Source: Bacillus pumilus (GTDB lineage Bacteria > Bacillota > Bacilli > Bacillales > Bacillaceae). Taken from it: a stretch of DNA of 64,000 nucleotides. Under the pieces are notes generated by a model. It saw only the letters and a program-made list of their open reading frames with translations. It had not been told where the DNA came from and ran no database searches. Shown here one piece after another: positions 37,016-46,260 of this stretch. Every line of letters begins with the position of its first letter. Position 1 is the stretch's first letter. The position numbers and the translations under genes were made by a program. The stretch covers positions 3,162,001 to 3,226,000 of the forward strand of contig NZ_CP027116.1 in assembly GCF_003431975.1 (NCBI RefSeq), in the 5' to 3' direction.

Positions 37016-37624
37016 ATGCCAAAAATCGTCGATCACCATAAACAAAAACAAAAAGTCGCTCAAGCCGCGATGAGAGTCATTAAACAGGATGGATTGGAGA
37101 ACGCTTCTGTACGAAAAGTAGCGTTAGAAGCTGGTATTTCAGCAGGCTCAATGCGTCATTATTTCTCCACACAGCAGGAGCTATTTCTTTTCTCTATGAC
37201 ATTGATTCAAGAAAGAGTTAAGGAGCGGATCACAAGACTTCAGCTAAACGATTCAACGGAAGAAAATGTCCTCGCGTTATTAGAGCAGGTTCTTCCACTT
37301 GATGAAGAACGAAGATTTGAAATGGAGGTGTGGCAGGCTTTTACGGTCAAGTCGATGACTGAACCAGATTTACAGCCGCTCAATGCAAAGATGTATGACG
37401 AGCTTTTCCAAATGACCCAATATTGTTTAATGAAATTAAAAGAGGATGGGCTTTTGCTTGATCATATCGATCTTTTCGTCGAAACTGAGCGTCTTTATGC
37501 GGTCATCAACGGGCTTGCATTAAATGGAATCTTACAGCCTCATCGTTTACCGCCTCAGCTCATACGCTCCGTGCTGCAGATGCACCTGCAATCCATCACA
37601 AAAAAAGACATGTCCCCCTCATAA
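37016..37624 (+). CDS. pksA: TetR-family regulator (PksA-like)
   Basis: 202 residues: N-terminal helix-turn-helix (SVRKVALEAGISAGSMRHYF) and a helical ligand domain of TetR_C/BetI type. No ribosome binding site precedes the ATG. An extended -10 (TGCTAAAAT, 37001-37009) ends 6 bases before it, so the mRNA is probably leaderless. The nearer palindrome (36970-36985) lies just upstream of that -10, which fits autoregulation. The name rests on the ymcC neighbour and is tentative. Confidence 0.72.
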   Translation: MPKIVDHHKQKQKVAQAAMRVIKQDGLENASVRKVALEAGISAGSMRHYFSTQQELFLFSMTLIQERVKERITRLQLNDSTEENVLALLEQVLPLDEERRFEMEVWQAFTVKSMTEPDLQPLNAKMYDELFQMTQYCLMKLKEDGLLLDHIDLFVETERLYAVINGLALNGILQPHRLPPQLIRSVLQMHLQSITKKDMSPS

Positions 37625-37636
37625 GGGAGCATGTCT
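37606..37636. terminator. Terminator between TetR gene and response regulator gene
   Basis: Stem of 37606-37612 with 37630-37636, extended by an inner TCCC/GGGA helix, with A and T runs outside; overlaps the TetR stop codon. Confidence 0.75.
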
Positions 37637-37640
37637 TTTT

Positions 37641-38579
37641 TTAATCTTCCATAAAAATACGTTTTGCTTCGTAGTAGAGCACCTGCACAAATTTCTTCAC
37701 ATTGATACGGGTGTGTTCTTCTCTTCCGCTTGTCTCTTTTGTCAATTCACTCATTTTCTTTCGCACGATGGTGAAATCAAAGAATTTAGATGCGTAATTT
37801 TCAAACGTTGGATGAGAAAAATCAGTTAACCCGAGAGATGCAATGTGTTTCAAGGATTGGTTGATCGCACGCCTTACCCGCTGTTCGGCTGCTTTCGCTT
37901 CTCTTGCAATGTCTGCCGATGTGTATGGTTCATTTAATTTATCCTCCGTAATTCCGGTGAAAATAACCTTTAAAGAAGGAAATGAATCATGATGCTCGGT
38001 ATGCAGCGCTAAATACTGATCGGTGAAGAGAATCATATCTAATAAATCTTTAGACCCTTTCTCCCCCACAATCCCAAGCTCCGCCAGCAAGAATTGGCCT
38101 GCCTCTGCAAGACTTTTCCCACGTTGCTTCGTTTTCGTCTGACCACGCTGCTGAAACTGCATGACGGATTTGAGCGAGTGCTGAATGTTTTCAATTGAAT
38201 GCTCTAAATGAAGACGTTCAACCATGAGGTGAAGCACACTTAACACCTCAACACGGTTGATCGGCTTTGTCACATAATACTCAACTCCAAGCGTATACGC
38301 CTGTCCAATTAATTCCTTAGTCTCAACTTGTGACAGCATTAAGTATTTCCCATGAAACTCATCCTTGATCGCTCGAATCGTTTCAAGTCCATCTCTTTCC
38401 GGCATCAATAGATCAATACATAAAATATCAATGTGCAAATCATTCAAGTAGCTTGATGTTAACTCTGCGCCATCCTCTGCTTCCCCTGCGACAATGCCAA
38501 GCTCTTCATCTTCAATGAGCTGAGCCAGTGAAGAACGAACGGCTTCATCATCATCTACAATAAAAAATCTCATCTCCAA
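37641..38579 (-). CDS. GlnL/YcbB-like response regulator
   Basis: 312 residues: receiver domain with Asp9/Asp10/Asp11 and phospho-acceptor Asp56 (CIDLLMPERDG), YVTKPI, then the YcbB-type DNA-binding domain (IAREAKAAEQRVRRAINQSLKHIA). Length matches GlnL of B. subtilis (about 314), which controls glutaminase and glutamine uptake. Its start overlaps the kinase stop. With gltT-aspA next door, control of acidic amino acid use is a reasonable guess. Confidence 0.78.
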   Translation of the reverse strand: MEMRFFIVDDDEAVRSSLAQLIEDEELGIVAGEAEDGAELTSSYLNDLHIDILCIDLLMPERDGLETIRAIKDEFHGKYLMLSQVETKELIGQAYTLGVEYYVTKPINRVEVLSVLHLMVERLHLEHSIENIQHSLKSVMQFQQRGQTKTKQRGKSLAEAGQFLLAELGIVGEKGSKDLLDMILFTDQYLALHTEHHDSFPSLKVIFTGITEDKLNEPYTSADIAREAKAAEQRVRRAINQSLKHIASLGLTDFSHPTFENYASKFFDFTIVRKKMSELTKETSGREEHTRINVKKFVQVLYYEAKRIFMED

Positions 38580-39886
38580 GTCCCCTCTTTTCTACTCACT
38601 TGATCTATTGGTATCATTAATGTGAAAATCGTTTGTTTATTTGGGATACTCTTCATCTCCACACTGCCCCCAAGCTTCTCCGCTGTATCCTTCACATAGG
38701 AGAGACCGATACCGCTTGATGGATTCCCTGCCTGGTCATATTTTAAAGTGAAGCCCGGTTTAAAAATCACATGATGATTTCTCTCTTTAATGCCGGGTCC
38801 ATTGTCGCTTATTTGAAAGATTACATGGTTCTCTTTCTGTGAAATGGAGAGTGACACCTTGCCATCCACCGGAATGGCTTCGACAGCATTAGATACGATA
38901 TTATTTAACAATGATAGAATGGTATACACATGATAGACGGGATGCTGCCCATCTTCATCATAATGAAAGTCGATGTGTTTTTTAAGAGATTCTGCATAAT
39001 TTTCATGGATACGAATCACAAGCCCCGCGATATGAGCTGGACTGGCATACTGTTGGAATTTCTCCTCATGAATCAGCTTAGACAACGCGGAAAAAATCCG
39101 CTGGTTATCCTTTTTGATTTCATGCACCTCTCCTGCAATTTGCAGTGCGGTTTTACCGAGCTTTTTCAAATCCAATGACTCCGCATCCTCTGCGTGGTGA
39201 AGAGATTGATACAATTGATAGGATGTCGCTGTAATGTGCTCAGCATGTGCGAGTGTTTTATAAAAATATGTAGACTCCGAGTAAAGATTTGATAGCAGCA
39301 TCAGTAGATGTTCCTTTTCCTTTTTCATCTGACGCTCTCTCGCCTGCTCTTCATATAACCGAATCATTGTATAACAAGCCAATACGAAAAAGCTTCTGAA
39401 AATCGCTAAAACAAATAGTTGAAAGAGGGTCCGCATCGTGACTATTTCATCGATGGTGCCACGAAGTGCAATCATCTCCACAACGCTTGCGCACAGCTCC
39501 ATGATGATGCCTGTCGCCCCAATCAGCCAAGGTTGATCACGGAAGCGTCTCACCTGTAATAAATAAAAAAGCGTGCCATAGACGACATAATAGAGCATAG
39601 AAGGAAATCTTAATGACACCGCCTCTTCTAGCAGGAGATTCCCTGTCACGGCTGTATCAAGCAGCACGCGGAACGCAAAAACAGATACCCCTGCAATGAT
39701 GCCGCTCGCCCACCCCGGGAATCTTTTCATTTGAAGCAGAATAAAGAAAAAGACAACGGTTCCAAAGCTGACCCGAAAGCTGTCCTCAAATGGATAGAAT
39801 TTCAACTCTCCGCCAATCGGTGTCAGTACAATCAGCAGCAAAATTAAATAAGGCTCTGTATTCAGCCATTTTTTCAGTAGATTCAA
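38570..39886 (-). CDS. GlnK/YcbA-like sensor histidine kinase
   Basis: 438 residues: about six membrane helices in residues 10-175 with very short external loops. Then a cytosolic coiled region, a phospho-acceptor His255 in VHEIKKDNQ, and HATPase motifs LNNIVSNAVEA, DNGPGI and SGIGLSYV. The start is TTG 39886 with only a weak upstream site. Overlaps the response regulator by 10 bases. The intramembrane sensor suggests sensing at or in the membrane. Confidence 0.78.
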   Translation of the reverse strand: MNLLKKWLNTEPYLILLLIVLTPIGGELKFYPFEDSFRVSFGTVVFFFILLQMKRFPGWASGIIAGVSVFAFRVLLDTAVTGNLLLEEAVSLRFPSMLYYVVYGTLFYLLQVRRFRDQPWLIGATGIIMELCASVVEMIALRGTIDEIVTMRTLFQLFVLAIFRSFFVLACYTMIRLYEEQARERQMKKEKEHLLMLLSNLYSESTYFYKTLAHAEHITATSYQLYQSLHHAEDAESLDLKKLGKTALQIAGEVHEIKKDNQRIFSALSKLIHEEKFQQYASPAHIAGLVIRIHENYAESLKKHIDFHYDEDGQHPVYHVYTILSLLNNIVSNAVEAIPVDGKVSLSISQKENHVIFQISDNGPGIKERNHHVIFKPGFTLKYDQAGNPSSGIGLSYVKDTAEKLGGSVEMKSIPNKQTIFTLMIPIDQVSRKEGTWR

Positions 39887-39955
39887 ACGCAGTCACATCC
39901 CTAATAATTGACGATAGTATACTATGTGAGCTTGAGAAAAACAAACCTTCATAAA

Positions 39956-39988
39956 AAGCGCACACCGGAACTTTGTCGGTGTGCGCTT
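39956..39988 (-). terminator. Terminator after aspA
   Basis: Twelve-base-pair GC-rich stem (39956-39967 with 39977-39988) followed by T on the minus strand. Confidence 0.8.
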
Positions 39989-40001
39989 CTCATGATGCCT
40001 C

Positions 40002-41447
40002 TTAGTCTTCTAAACGATCCTTTTCTAAAAGTGATGCGCCAGAAATACCTGGTTTGGTCATTTCAAAAGGATTCAAGATGACGTCAAGCTCTTCTTCTGT
40101 TAACACATCATTTTGCAGACAAAGCTCACGTACAGATGCGCCTGTAAGAATCGCTTCTCTTGCAATTCGTGCAGCAGCCTCATAACCAATGTGCGGGTTT
40201 ACCGCTGTCATGACACCAGCACTTTTTTCTACATATTCCTTTAATCTCGTTTCATCTGCTTTCAGGTCACGCAAGCAGTTGTCCACGAAGGATTCAAATA
40301 CATTTTTCATCATGCTAAGAGATTGTAGTAAGTTGAATATTAAAACTGGCTCCATGACGTTCAGTTCAAGCTGACCAGCCTCTGATGCAAGACAGATCGT
40401 GTGATCATTTCCGATGACTTGGAATGCCACTTGGTTCATAACCTCAGGCATAACAGGGTTGACTTTCCCTGGCATGATGGATGAACCGGGCTGTCTCGGC
40501 GGCAAGTGAAGCTCACCAAAACCTGCTCTTGGGCCTGAAGCCATTAAACGAATATCGTTCGCCATTTTAGACATATTCATCATACATACTTTAAGCGCAG
40601 CTGATACTTCTGTATAAGCATCCGTATTTTGCGTTGCATCCACTAAGTCTTCGGCTCCAACTAACGGTAATCCGCTAATGTCAGATAGATAGCCAACCAC
40701 TTGGCGAATATATTTAGGATCCGCATTCAGTCCAGTTCCGACGGCTGTTGCTCCCATATTGACTTCATATAAATGCTGTCTAGACTGCTTGATACGTTTA
40801 ATATCACGAGCAAGAACCTTTGCATACGCACTAAATTCCTGACCAAGTCTGATTGGAACAGCGTCCTGAAGATGCGTACGTCCCATTTTGATGACATGAT
40901 CGAATTCCTGTGCTTTTTCCGTCATGACTTGATGCATGTTTTCCATCGTATAAAGTAGTTTTTCAATCATATTCAATGTTGAAATATGAATCGCTGTTGG
41001 GAAAACGTCGTTTGTTGACTGCGACATGTTCACATGCGTGTTTGGACTTAGCTCAGTATAAGCGCCCTTTTCCTTTCCTAGTAGTTCAAGCGCTCTGTTT
41101 GCAATGACTTCATTGGCATTCATATTCATTGAAGTGCCAGCCCCACCTTGAATTGGATCGACAATAAATTGATTGTTCCATTTTCCTTCAATAACCTCAT
41201 CTGCGGCTTGAACAATTTTTTCTCCAAGACCCGAATATAGTCGCTGTGTATCCATATTTGCAAGTGCGGCTGACTTTTTGACAATCCCTAATGCTTTGAT
41301 GAGTTCCTCATGAACATGGTAGCCAGTAATTGGAAAGTTCTCTACTGCACGTAATGTTTGAATTCCATAATATGCTTGAGTGTCTACTTCCTTTTCACCT
41401 AGAAAGTCTCGTTCGATTCGAACTTGCTTGTCCTGTAGCTTCGTCAT
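40002..41447 (-). CDS. aspA: Aspartate ammonia-lyase
   Basis: Converts aspartate to fumarate and ammonia. 481 residues of the fumarase/aspartase superfamily, with AGTSMNMNANEVIANRA, SQSTNDVFPTAIH, GRTHLQDAVP and the catalytic-loop signature GSSIMPGKVNPVMPE. Follows gltT by 16 bases on the same strand, so uptake and breakdown are one unit. Equivalent to AnsB of B. subtilis in reaction. Confidence 0.93.
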   Translation of the reverse strand: MTKLQDKQVRIERDFLGEKEVDTQAYYGIQTLRAVENFPITGYHVHEELIKALGIVKKSAALANMDTQRLYSGLGEKIVQAADEVIEGKWNNQFIVDPIQGGAGTSMNMNANEVIANRALELLGKEKGAYTELSPNTHVNMSQSTNDVFPTAIHISTLNMIEKLLYTMENMHQVMTEKAQEFDHVIKMGRTHLQDAVPIRLGQEFSAYAKVLARDIKRIKQSRQHLYEVNMGATAVGTGLNADPKYIRQVVGYLSDISGLPLVGAEDLVDATQNTDAYTEVSAALKVCMMNMSKMANDIRLMASGPRAGFGELHLPPRQPGSSIMPGKVNPVMPEVMNQVAFQVIGNDHTICLASEAGQLELNVMEPVLIFNLLQSLSMMKNVFESFVDNCLRDLKADETRLKEYVEKSAGVMTAVNPHIGYEAAARIAREAILTGASVRELCLQNDVLTEEELDVILNPFEMTKPGISGASLLEKDRLED

Positions 41448-41463
41448 TTGAAAAGATCTCCTT

Positions 41464-42741
41464 TTACGCTGCTTTTGTTTGTTGTTTTAATTCCTCAATA
41501 TACTTCTTCGATTTCTCTTGATCAAATACTTTTTCCCACTTAGACATGACAATGGCTGCAAGTGAGTTACCAAATACGTTAACAGTTGTACGAACCATGT
41601 CAAGAATACGGTCGATCCCAACGATGAAGGCAAGTCCTTCAAGCGGCAGTCCCATTGCACCAAGTGTTGTGATGACAACAACGATCGATGCTCCTGGTAC
41701 ACCAGCCATTCCTTTAGATGTCAGCATCAAGATTAATAGTAACGTAATTTGCTCATAGATGGAAAGGGGCACACCATACATTTGTGCAACAAATATGGCA
41801 GCGACAGATTGATAGATAGCACTTCCATCTAGGTTAAAGGTATAGCCTGTTGGGATAACGAACGACGTGATCGCTTTCGGGCAGCCGAACTTCTCCATTT
41901 TGTCCATTAATCTAGGCAGTACAGCTTCTGAACTTGCTGTTGAGAATGCAAGAATGATTTCTTCTTTTAAAATTTTAAATAGTGTAAAGACGCTTGTTCC
42001 AGCCAATTTTGCGATAATGCCAAGCACGACAATGACGAAGAATGCCATTGTGCCGTAAACGACAAGTACCAGTTTACCTAGCGGGAGAAGCGCTCCGACC
42101 CCGAATTTGATCACCGTCACACTGATGAGAGCGAATACACCAAATGGTGCAAACTTCATCACTTTATTGGTGACCCAGAACATCGCTTCGAGTATCCCCT
42201 CAAAGAATCCTAACACTGGTTTTCCTTTGTCACCTACTGCAGCAATACCTAATCCGAATAAGACCGTAAAGAAAATCGTTGGTAATAAATCACCTTCTGC
42301 AATCGATTGGAAAACGTTTGTTGGTACAAGATGTACAATTGTTTCAGAAAAACTTGCTTTTTCGGAAGAAGTTTTAGATGTCTCTTCATATTTAGAGATA
42401 TCTCCTTTTTCCATGTTGCTCATATCAATTCCTGTTCCAGGATGGAAGAGGTTGGCTGCAAGCAGTCCAACTGCTAATGCAATCGTTGTCACAATTTCGA
42501 AGTAAAGAATTGTTTTTCCGCCGAGTCTTCCGATGGTTTTCATATCCCCTACACCAGCTACAGCTACAATCAATGCAGCAATAACAATTGGAAGGACGAT
42601 CATTTTAATTAAGTGGATGAATATATCGCCAATCGGCGTTAACACATTAATAACGGTTTCATTTTGATAAAACAGTGCTCCTACGATCACACCCAGAACA
42701 AGTGCAATGAGTATTTGAGAAGCTAACCCTAACTTTTTCAT
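41464..42741 (-). CDS. gltT: Proton/sodium-glutamate/aspartate symporter
   Basis: DAACS-family transporter of 425 residues. It carries the hairpin motif AFSTASSEAVLP (serine-rich HP1), TGYTFNLDGSAIYQ (TM7 NMDGT-like) and GIDRILDMVRTTVNVFGN with the binding Asp, Arg and Asn. Closest in length and pattern to GltT of B. subtilis, an aspartate/glutamate importer. AGGGGG ribosome site; a cre-like site lies 18 bases upstream of the start. Confidence 0.88.
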   Translation of the reverse strand: MKKLGLASQILIALVLGVIVGALFYQNETVINVLTPIGDIFIHLIKMIVLPIVIAALIVAVAGVGDMKTIGRLGGKTILYFEIVTTIALAVGLLAANLFHPGTGIDMSNMEKGDISKYEETSKTSSEKASFSETIVHLVPTNVFQSIAEGDLLPTIFFTVLFGLGIAAVGDKGKPVLGFFEGILEAMFWVTNKVMKFAPFGVFALISVTVIKFGVGALLPLGKLVLVVYGTMAFFVIVVLGIIAKLAGTSVFTLFKILKEEIILAFSTASSEAVLPRLMDKMEKFGCPKAITSFVIPTGYTFNLDGSAIYQSVAAIFVAQMYGVPLSIYEQITLLLILMLTSKGMAGVPGASIVVVITTLGAMGLPLEGLAFIVGIDRILDMVRTTVNVFGNSLAAIVMSKWEKVFDQEKSKKYIEELKQQTKAA

Positions 42742-42758
42742 ATGTGAACCCCCTTTTT

Positions 42759-42772
42759 TGATAACGCTTTCT
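42759..42772 (-). promoter_or_regulatory. CcpA cre-like site upstream of gltT-aspA
   Basis: TGATAACGCTTTCT on the plus strand fits the cre consensus except for the last base. It lies in the leader, 18 bases before the start, where cre sites act as roadblocks. Confidence 0.55.
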
Positions 42773-42895
42773 TTAATTGCTTATTCGCATCTTAACGATG
42801 AAACTACAAAAAACGACAAAAAGGAACAAAACAAAATGAATTTTTTATGAAAATTCTTTAAAAAGGTGGGGTTTTCCACAAAATTGTAAAAAAAA

Positions 42896-42919
42896 AGACT
42901 CCGCTTTTGGGCGAAGTCT
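42896..42919 (-). terminator. Terminator of the copper operon
   Basis: Nine-base-pair stem (42896-42904 with 42911-42919) with a long T run on the minus strand, immediately after the 44-residue ORF. Confidence 0.75.
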
Positions 42920-43054
42920 TTAATGATTTTGTTTTTGTTCGCTTGGCGGATCTTCTTGTGGATAAAATTCATCATATACAGCATATCCAATGAGTACAAG
43001 AGCAACGTAGAACAATGCACTCAGAGTCCAAATCCATTTGGTACTCAGCTTCAT
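42920..43054 (-). CDS. 44-residue single-span membrane protein coupled to copA
   Basis: The ATG overlaps the copA stop (ATGA), and the operon terminator follows the stop directly, so this reads as the last gene of the copA transcript. The product begins [20 protein letters not shown], with one membrane helix at about residues 7-26. A 17-residue acidic/Pro/Gln-rich tail follows ([17 protein letters not shown]). There are no Cys or Met clusters that would bind copper. Topology suggests a small accessory subunit of CopA. I do not recognise a family. Confidence 0.72.
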   Translation of the reverse strand: MKLSTKWIWTLSALFYVALVLIGYAVYDEFYPQEDPPSEQKQNH

Positions 43055-45486
43055 TCTGCCACTCCCTCTCTCACTGGTTTCAATCGCTGCAATCTGAGTG
43101 CATTCAATACAACCGATACGGAGCTAAAGGCCATTGCCGCTCCTGCAAGCCATGGTGCAAGGAGTCCAAAAGCAGCTATCGGAATCCCGATACAGTTATA
43201 GGCAAGCGCCCAAAATAGATTTTGCTTGATGTTTCTCATTGTTTTTTGACTAAATGTAAGCGCATCTGCAATGGCATGGAGGTCTCCCGTCATGAGCGTG
43301 ATATCTGCTGCTTCCATAGCAACATCTGTCCCTGTTCCAACCGCCATCCCAATATTCGCTGTCGCAAGAGCCGGGGCATCATTGATACCATCTCCGACCA
43401 TGGCAACCTTCTTCCCTTGTTCCTGAAGCGCCGCAATGTGAGCAGCCTTTTCCTCTGGTAGAACTTCAGCAATGACATGATCAATGCCCGCCTGTTTTGC
43501 AATCGCCTCTGCTGTCAGCTTGTTATCACCTGTCATCATAGCAACGTGAATGCCTTGCTCTTTCAAACGTGCGATCGCGTGAGATGAAGATGCTTTGATT
43601 GTATCTGCTACCGCAACGATGCCGGCGACTTCCCCATCAATAGCGATAAGCATAGCCGTTTTCCCTTGCTGTTCCAATGTTGTGACAGACGCTTCAAATG
43701 GATCATATGAAATATGGTGTTTCTGTAATAGCTTACGTGTTCCAACCAACAGCTTGTGCCCTGCCATCTTTGCTTCAATTCCATGACCTGGGTTAGCTTG
43801 GAAGGCTTCGATTTCCACAGCTTCAAGACCTTGTTCTTTCATTCCGTCGGTGATGGCTCTAGCAAGCGGATGTTCCGACTGCTGTTCTGCCGATCCTACT
43901 AGCTGAAGCAGCGTATCATCTGTCCAATTAGCGTATGCCACTACATCTGTCAGACTCGGCTCTCCTTTTGTGACAGTCCCTGTTTTATCTAAAACGACCG
44001 TGTCGATTGATTGGGTCACTTCTAAATGCTCCCCGCCTTTAAACAGAATGCCTGATTCAGCGGCACGACCGCTGCCCGCCATAATAGAGGTTGGTGTGGC
44101 AAGGCCGAGCGCACACGGACATGCAATGACGATGACCGCTATAAAGGTTTCAAGTGCTGATGTCACATTTCCTGGATCAACAAAGAAAAACCATGTCAGG
44201 AAGGTGAGCACAGCAATTCCTACAACGATGGGAACGAATATCCCTGATATTTGATCGGCCATTCTTTGGATCGGTGCTTTTGAGCCCTGTGCTTGTTCTA
44301 CGACTCGGATAATTTGTGAAAGGGCAGTCTCTTTCCCGACTTTTGTCGCTTTCACTTTCATAAATCCATTTTTATTAATGGTTGCCCCGATGACCGCATC
44401 ACCAGCGGTTTTATCAACAGGCAGACTTTCTCCCGTAATCATGGACTCGTCGACTGCGGTTGTTCCTTCTACAATCTCTCCATCTACAGGTACTTTCTCA
44501 CCCGGTTTGACAAACACAAGATCATTCACTTTCACTTCAGAAATAGGCACTGTCATCTCTTTCCCATCTCGCTCGATGACCGCTTCTTTCGCTTGTAAGC
44601 CCATCAGCTTTTGAATCGCTTCTGATGATCTTCCTTTTGCTTTTGCTTCCATTAATTTTCCCAGCACGATCAACGTAATGAGCACAGCACTTGTTTCATA
44701 ATAGAGTGCTGCCTCATGTGCACCTTGAACCGCTGACTGAATGCTTTCATATAAACTATAGAAAAACGCAGCTGATGTCCCTAGTGCAACAAGAACATCC
44801 ATGTTGGCGCTTTTATTACGTAAAGCCTTATACGCACCTACATAGAAGGGCCAGCCGACAATGAACTGGACCGGCGCTGCTAACGCCAGCTGGACCCATG
44901 GATTCATGAACGCTTCAGGCAGCCAAATAAACGACGTAAAAGAAAAATGACTGACCATTGCCCAAAGAAGCGGCAGTGACAAGATCATTGAAAATAAAAA
45001 GCGTGCCGTCTGCTTCTCTATTGCCGCTTGGCGATGATCTTTTTTTCCTTCTTCTGCTTCGTCCTCGGCTGGTTCAATTAAAGAGTACCCAATGGATTTC
45101 ACCGCATCCTTCATTTCACTTGTAGACGTTTGGTCAGGGTGATACGTGACCTGAAGGGTTTCAAGCGCAAAGTTCACAGACCCGTGGTCGACACCTTCCA
45201 TCCGATTTATTTTTTTCTCTATTCGGTTCGCACAAGCTGCACACGTCATTCCCTCTATATCAAATTCCGCTTGCTCCATCACCACATCGTAGCCAAGGGA
45301 TTGGATTTTTTTCTTCAGATCCTCTTCTGTTAGTTGTTCTGTTTCATACACAATATGAGATGTTTCAAGTGCAAAATTCACATTGGCATCATCCACACCC
45401 TCAAGCTTGTTCAAGCCCTTTTCGATGCGACCTGCACAGGCAGCACAGGTCATCCCCGTAATTTGAAAGTCGATTTCCTTTTTCAT
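43051..45486 (-). CDS. copA: Copper-exporting P1B-type ATPase
   Basis: About 811 residues. Two N-terminal heavy-metal domains with CxxC at Cys14/17 and Cys82/85 (both GMTCAACA), a CPC membrane site ([15 protein letters not shown]), [17 protein letters not shown] and [10 protein letters not shown], which together mark Cu(I) specificity. I place the start at ATG 45486, preceded by GAGGTGAGG; a longer ORF to 45558 reads through the promoter. Own CsoR-controlled promoter upstream, in addition to any read-through from copZ. Confidence 0.93.
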   Translation of the reverse strand: MKKEIDFQITGMTCAACAGRIEKGLNKLEGVDDANVNFALETSHIVYETEQLTEEDLKKKIQSLGYDVVMEQAEFDIEGMTCAACANRIEKKINRMEGVDHGSVNFALETLQVTYHPDQTSTSEMKDAVKSIGYSLIEPAEDEAEEGKKDHRQAAIEKQTARFLFSMILSLPLLWAMVSHFSFTSFIWLPEAFMNPWVQLALAAPVQFIVGWPFYVGAYKALRNKSANMDVLVALGTSAAFFYSLYESIQSAVQGAHEAALYYETSAVLITLIVLGKLMEAKAKGRSSEAIQKLMGLQAKEAVIERDGKEMTVPISEVKVNDLVFVKPGEKVPVDGEIVEGTTAVDESMITGESLPVDKTAGDAVIGATINKNGFMKVKATKVGKETALSQIIRVVEQAQGSKAPIQRMADQISGIFVPIVVGIAVLTFLTWFFFVDPGNVTSALETFIAVIVIACPCALGLATPTSIMAGSGRAAESGILFKGGEHLEVTQSIDTVVLDKTGTVTKGEPSLTDVVAYANWTDDTLLQLVGSAEQQSEHPLARAITDGMKEQGLEAVEIEAFQANPGHGIEAKMAGHKLLVGTRKLLQKHHISYDPFEASVTTLEQQGKTAMLIAIDGEVAGIVAVADTIKASSSHAIARLKEQGIHVAMMTGDNKLTAEAIAKQAGIDHVIAEVLPEEKAAHIAALQEQGKKVAMVGDGINDAPALATANIGMAVGTGTDVAMEAADITLMTGDLHAIADALTFSQKTMRNIKQNLFWALAYNCIGIPIAAFGLLAPWLAGAAMAFSSVSVVLNALRLQRLKPVREGVAE

Positions 45487-45503
45487 TAACCTCACCTCTC
45501 TGC

Positions 45504-45526
45504 ATACTCCATGGGGGTATATTATA
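45504..45526 (-). promoter_or_regulatory. copA promoter -10 and CsoR operator
   Basis: -10 TATAAT (minus strand, 45521-45526) is followed by the pseudo-palindrome at 45504-45520 (ATACCCCCATGGAGTAT on the minus strand), the form of a CsoR box. A possible -35 falls inside the copZ terminator hairpin. Confidence 0.65.
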
Positions 45527-45535
45527 TTTTGAAAA

Positions 45536-45564
45536 AAATACGTGCTGTCATGCAGCACGTATTT
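45536..45564 (-). terminator. Terminator after copZ
   Basis: Perfect 12-base-pair stem (45536-45547 with 45553-45564), T run on the minus strand. Confidence 0.8.
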
Positions 45565-45569
45565 TCATT

Positions 45570-45776
45570 TTATACAACATCATATCCCTGTTCCTCAATT
45601 ACATCAGAAATACGGTGTAACGTGACTTGATCTGGGTGAAATGAAACCTCCACCTCTCCTTTGTCTAAATGAACTGTCACAGATTCAACACCTGCTAATT
45701 CCCCTACGTTTCCTTCGACTGCTTTCACGCAATGTCCACAAGACATGCCCTGCACTTGAAGTGTTGCTTGTTCCAC
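45570..45776 (-). CDS. copZ: Copper chaperone CopZ
   Basis: 68-residue heavy-metal-associated domain with the MSCGHC copper site (Cys13, Cys16) and the conserved Tyr near the C-terminus (QGYDV). Delivers Cu(I) to CopA. Lies between csoR and copA and carries a CsoR-controlled promoter of its own. Confidence 0.93.
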   Translation of the reverse strand: MEQATLQVQGMSCGHCVKAVEGNVGELAGVESVTVHLDKGEVEVSFHPDQVTLHRISDVIEEQGYDVV

Positions 45777-45811
45777 TTCTCATCGCCTCCATCAATCATT
45801 TTCTATAGTTT

Positions 45812-45840
45812 ACTATACCCTAGTAGGGTATCAATGTAAA
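45812..45840 (-). promoter_or_regulatory. copZ promoter with CsoR operator
   Basis: -35 TTTACA (45835-45840), -10 TATAGT (45812-45817), 17-base spacer. The perfect 8-1-8 palindrome ATACCCTAGTAGGGTAT (45815-45831) fills the spacer, a classic CsoR box; it also lies just after the csoR stop. Confidence 0.85.
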
Positions 45841-45848
45841 CATAAATG

Positions 45849-46154
45849 CTATGATTTTGTCAGTTTCGTAAAGACTGTCATTAACTCTTCAATGGCTTCA
45901 TCCCCATTGCCGCTCTTAATCGCATCTGCAACACAATGATGTGTATGCTTTTCCATCAAATGAAGACTGACTTTTTTCAAAGCCGCATTGACTGCGGAGA
46001 TTTGATTCACAACATCTATACAGTAACGATCGTTTTCAATCATTTGCTGAATCCCACGCACTTGTCCTTCCACTCGTTTCAAGCGATTAATCAATTGGTC
46101 CTTTTCCTTTGAGGCTCTAGGCGAAGCCATATGTCTTTCTTCATGTTCTGTCAT
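45849..46154 (-). CDS. csoR: Copper-sensing repressor CsoR
   Basis: 101-residue all-helical repressor that releases DNA on binding Cu(I). The Cys-His-Cys ligand set is visible: Cys in DRYCIDVV, and His/Cys in HTHHCVAD. Length and sequence pattern match B. subtilis CsoR. Same strand as copZ and copA, upstream of both. Confidence 0.93.
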   Translation of the reverse strand: MTEHEERHMASPRASKEKDQLINRLKRVEGQVRGIQQMIENDRYCIDVVNQISAVNAALKKVSLHLMEKHTHHCVADAIKSGNGDEAIEELMTVFTKLTKS

Positions 46155-46198
46155 GTGATCACCTTTTTTCTATTATGACTTGTCTTTCCTTAAATTAA

Positions 46199-46232
46199 AG
46201 CATATCTCCACCGGAAAAGGCAAAGATATGCT
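46199..46232 (-). terminator. Terminator after yybP
   Basis: Nine-base-pair stem (46199-46207 with 46224-46232) with a T-rich tail on the minus strand. Confidence 0.65.
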
Positions 46233-46260
46233 GAGTAACATATATAAATCTGTGTTTGTC

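Noticed and set aside
42781..43020. 79-residue minus-strand ORF upstream of gltT
   Set aside because: It runs through the copper-operon terminator and overlaps the better-supported 44-residue gene in another frame; no ribosome site.
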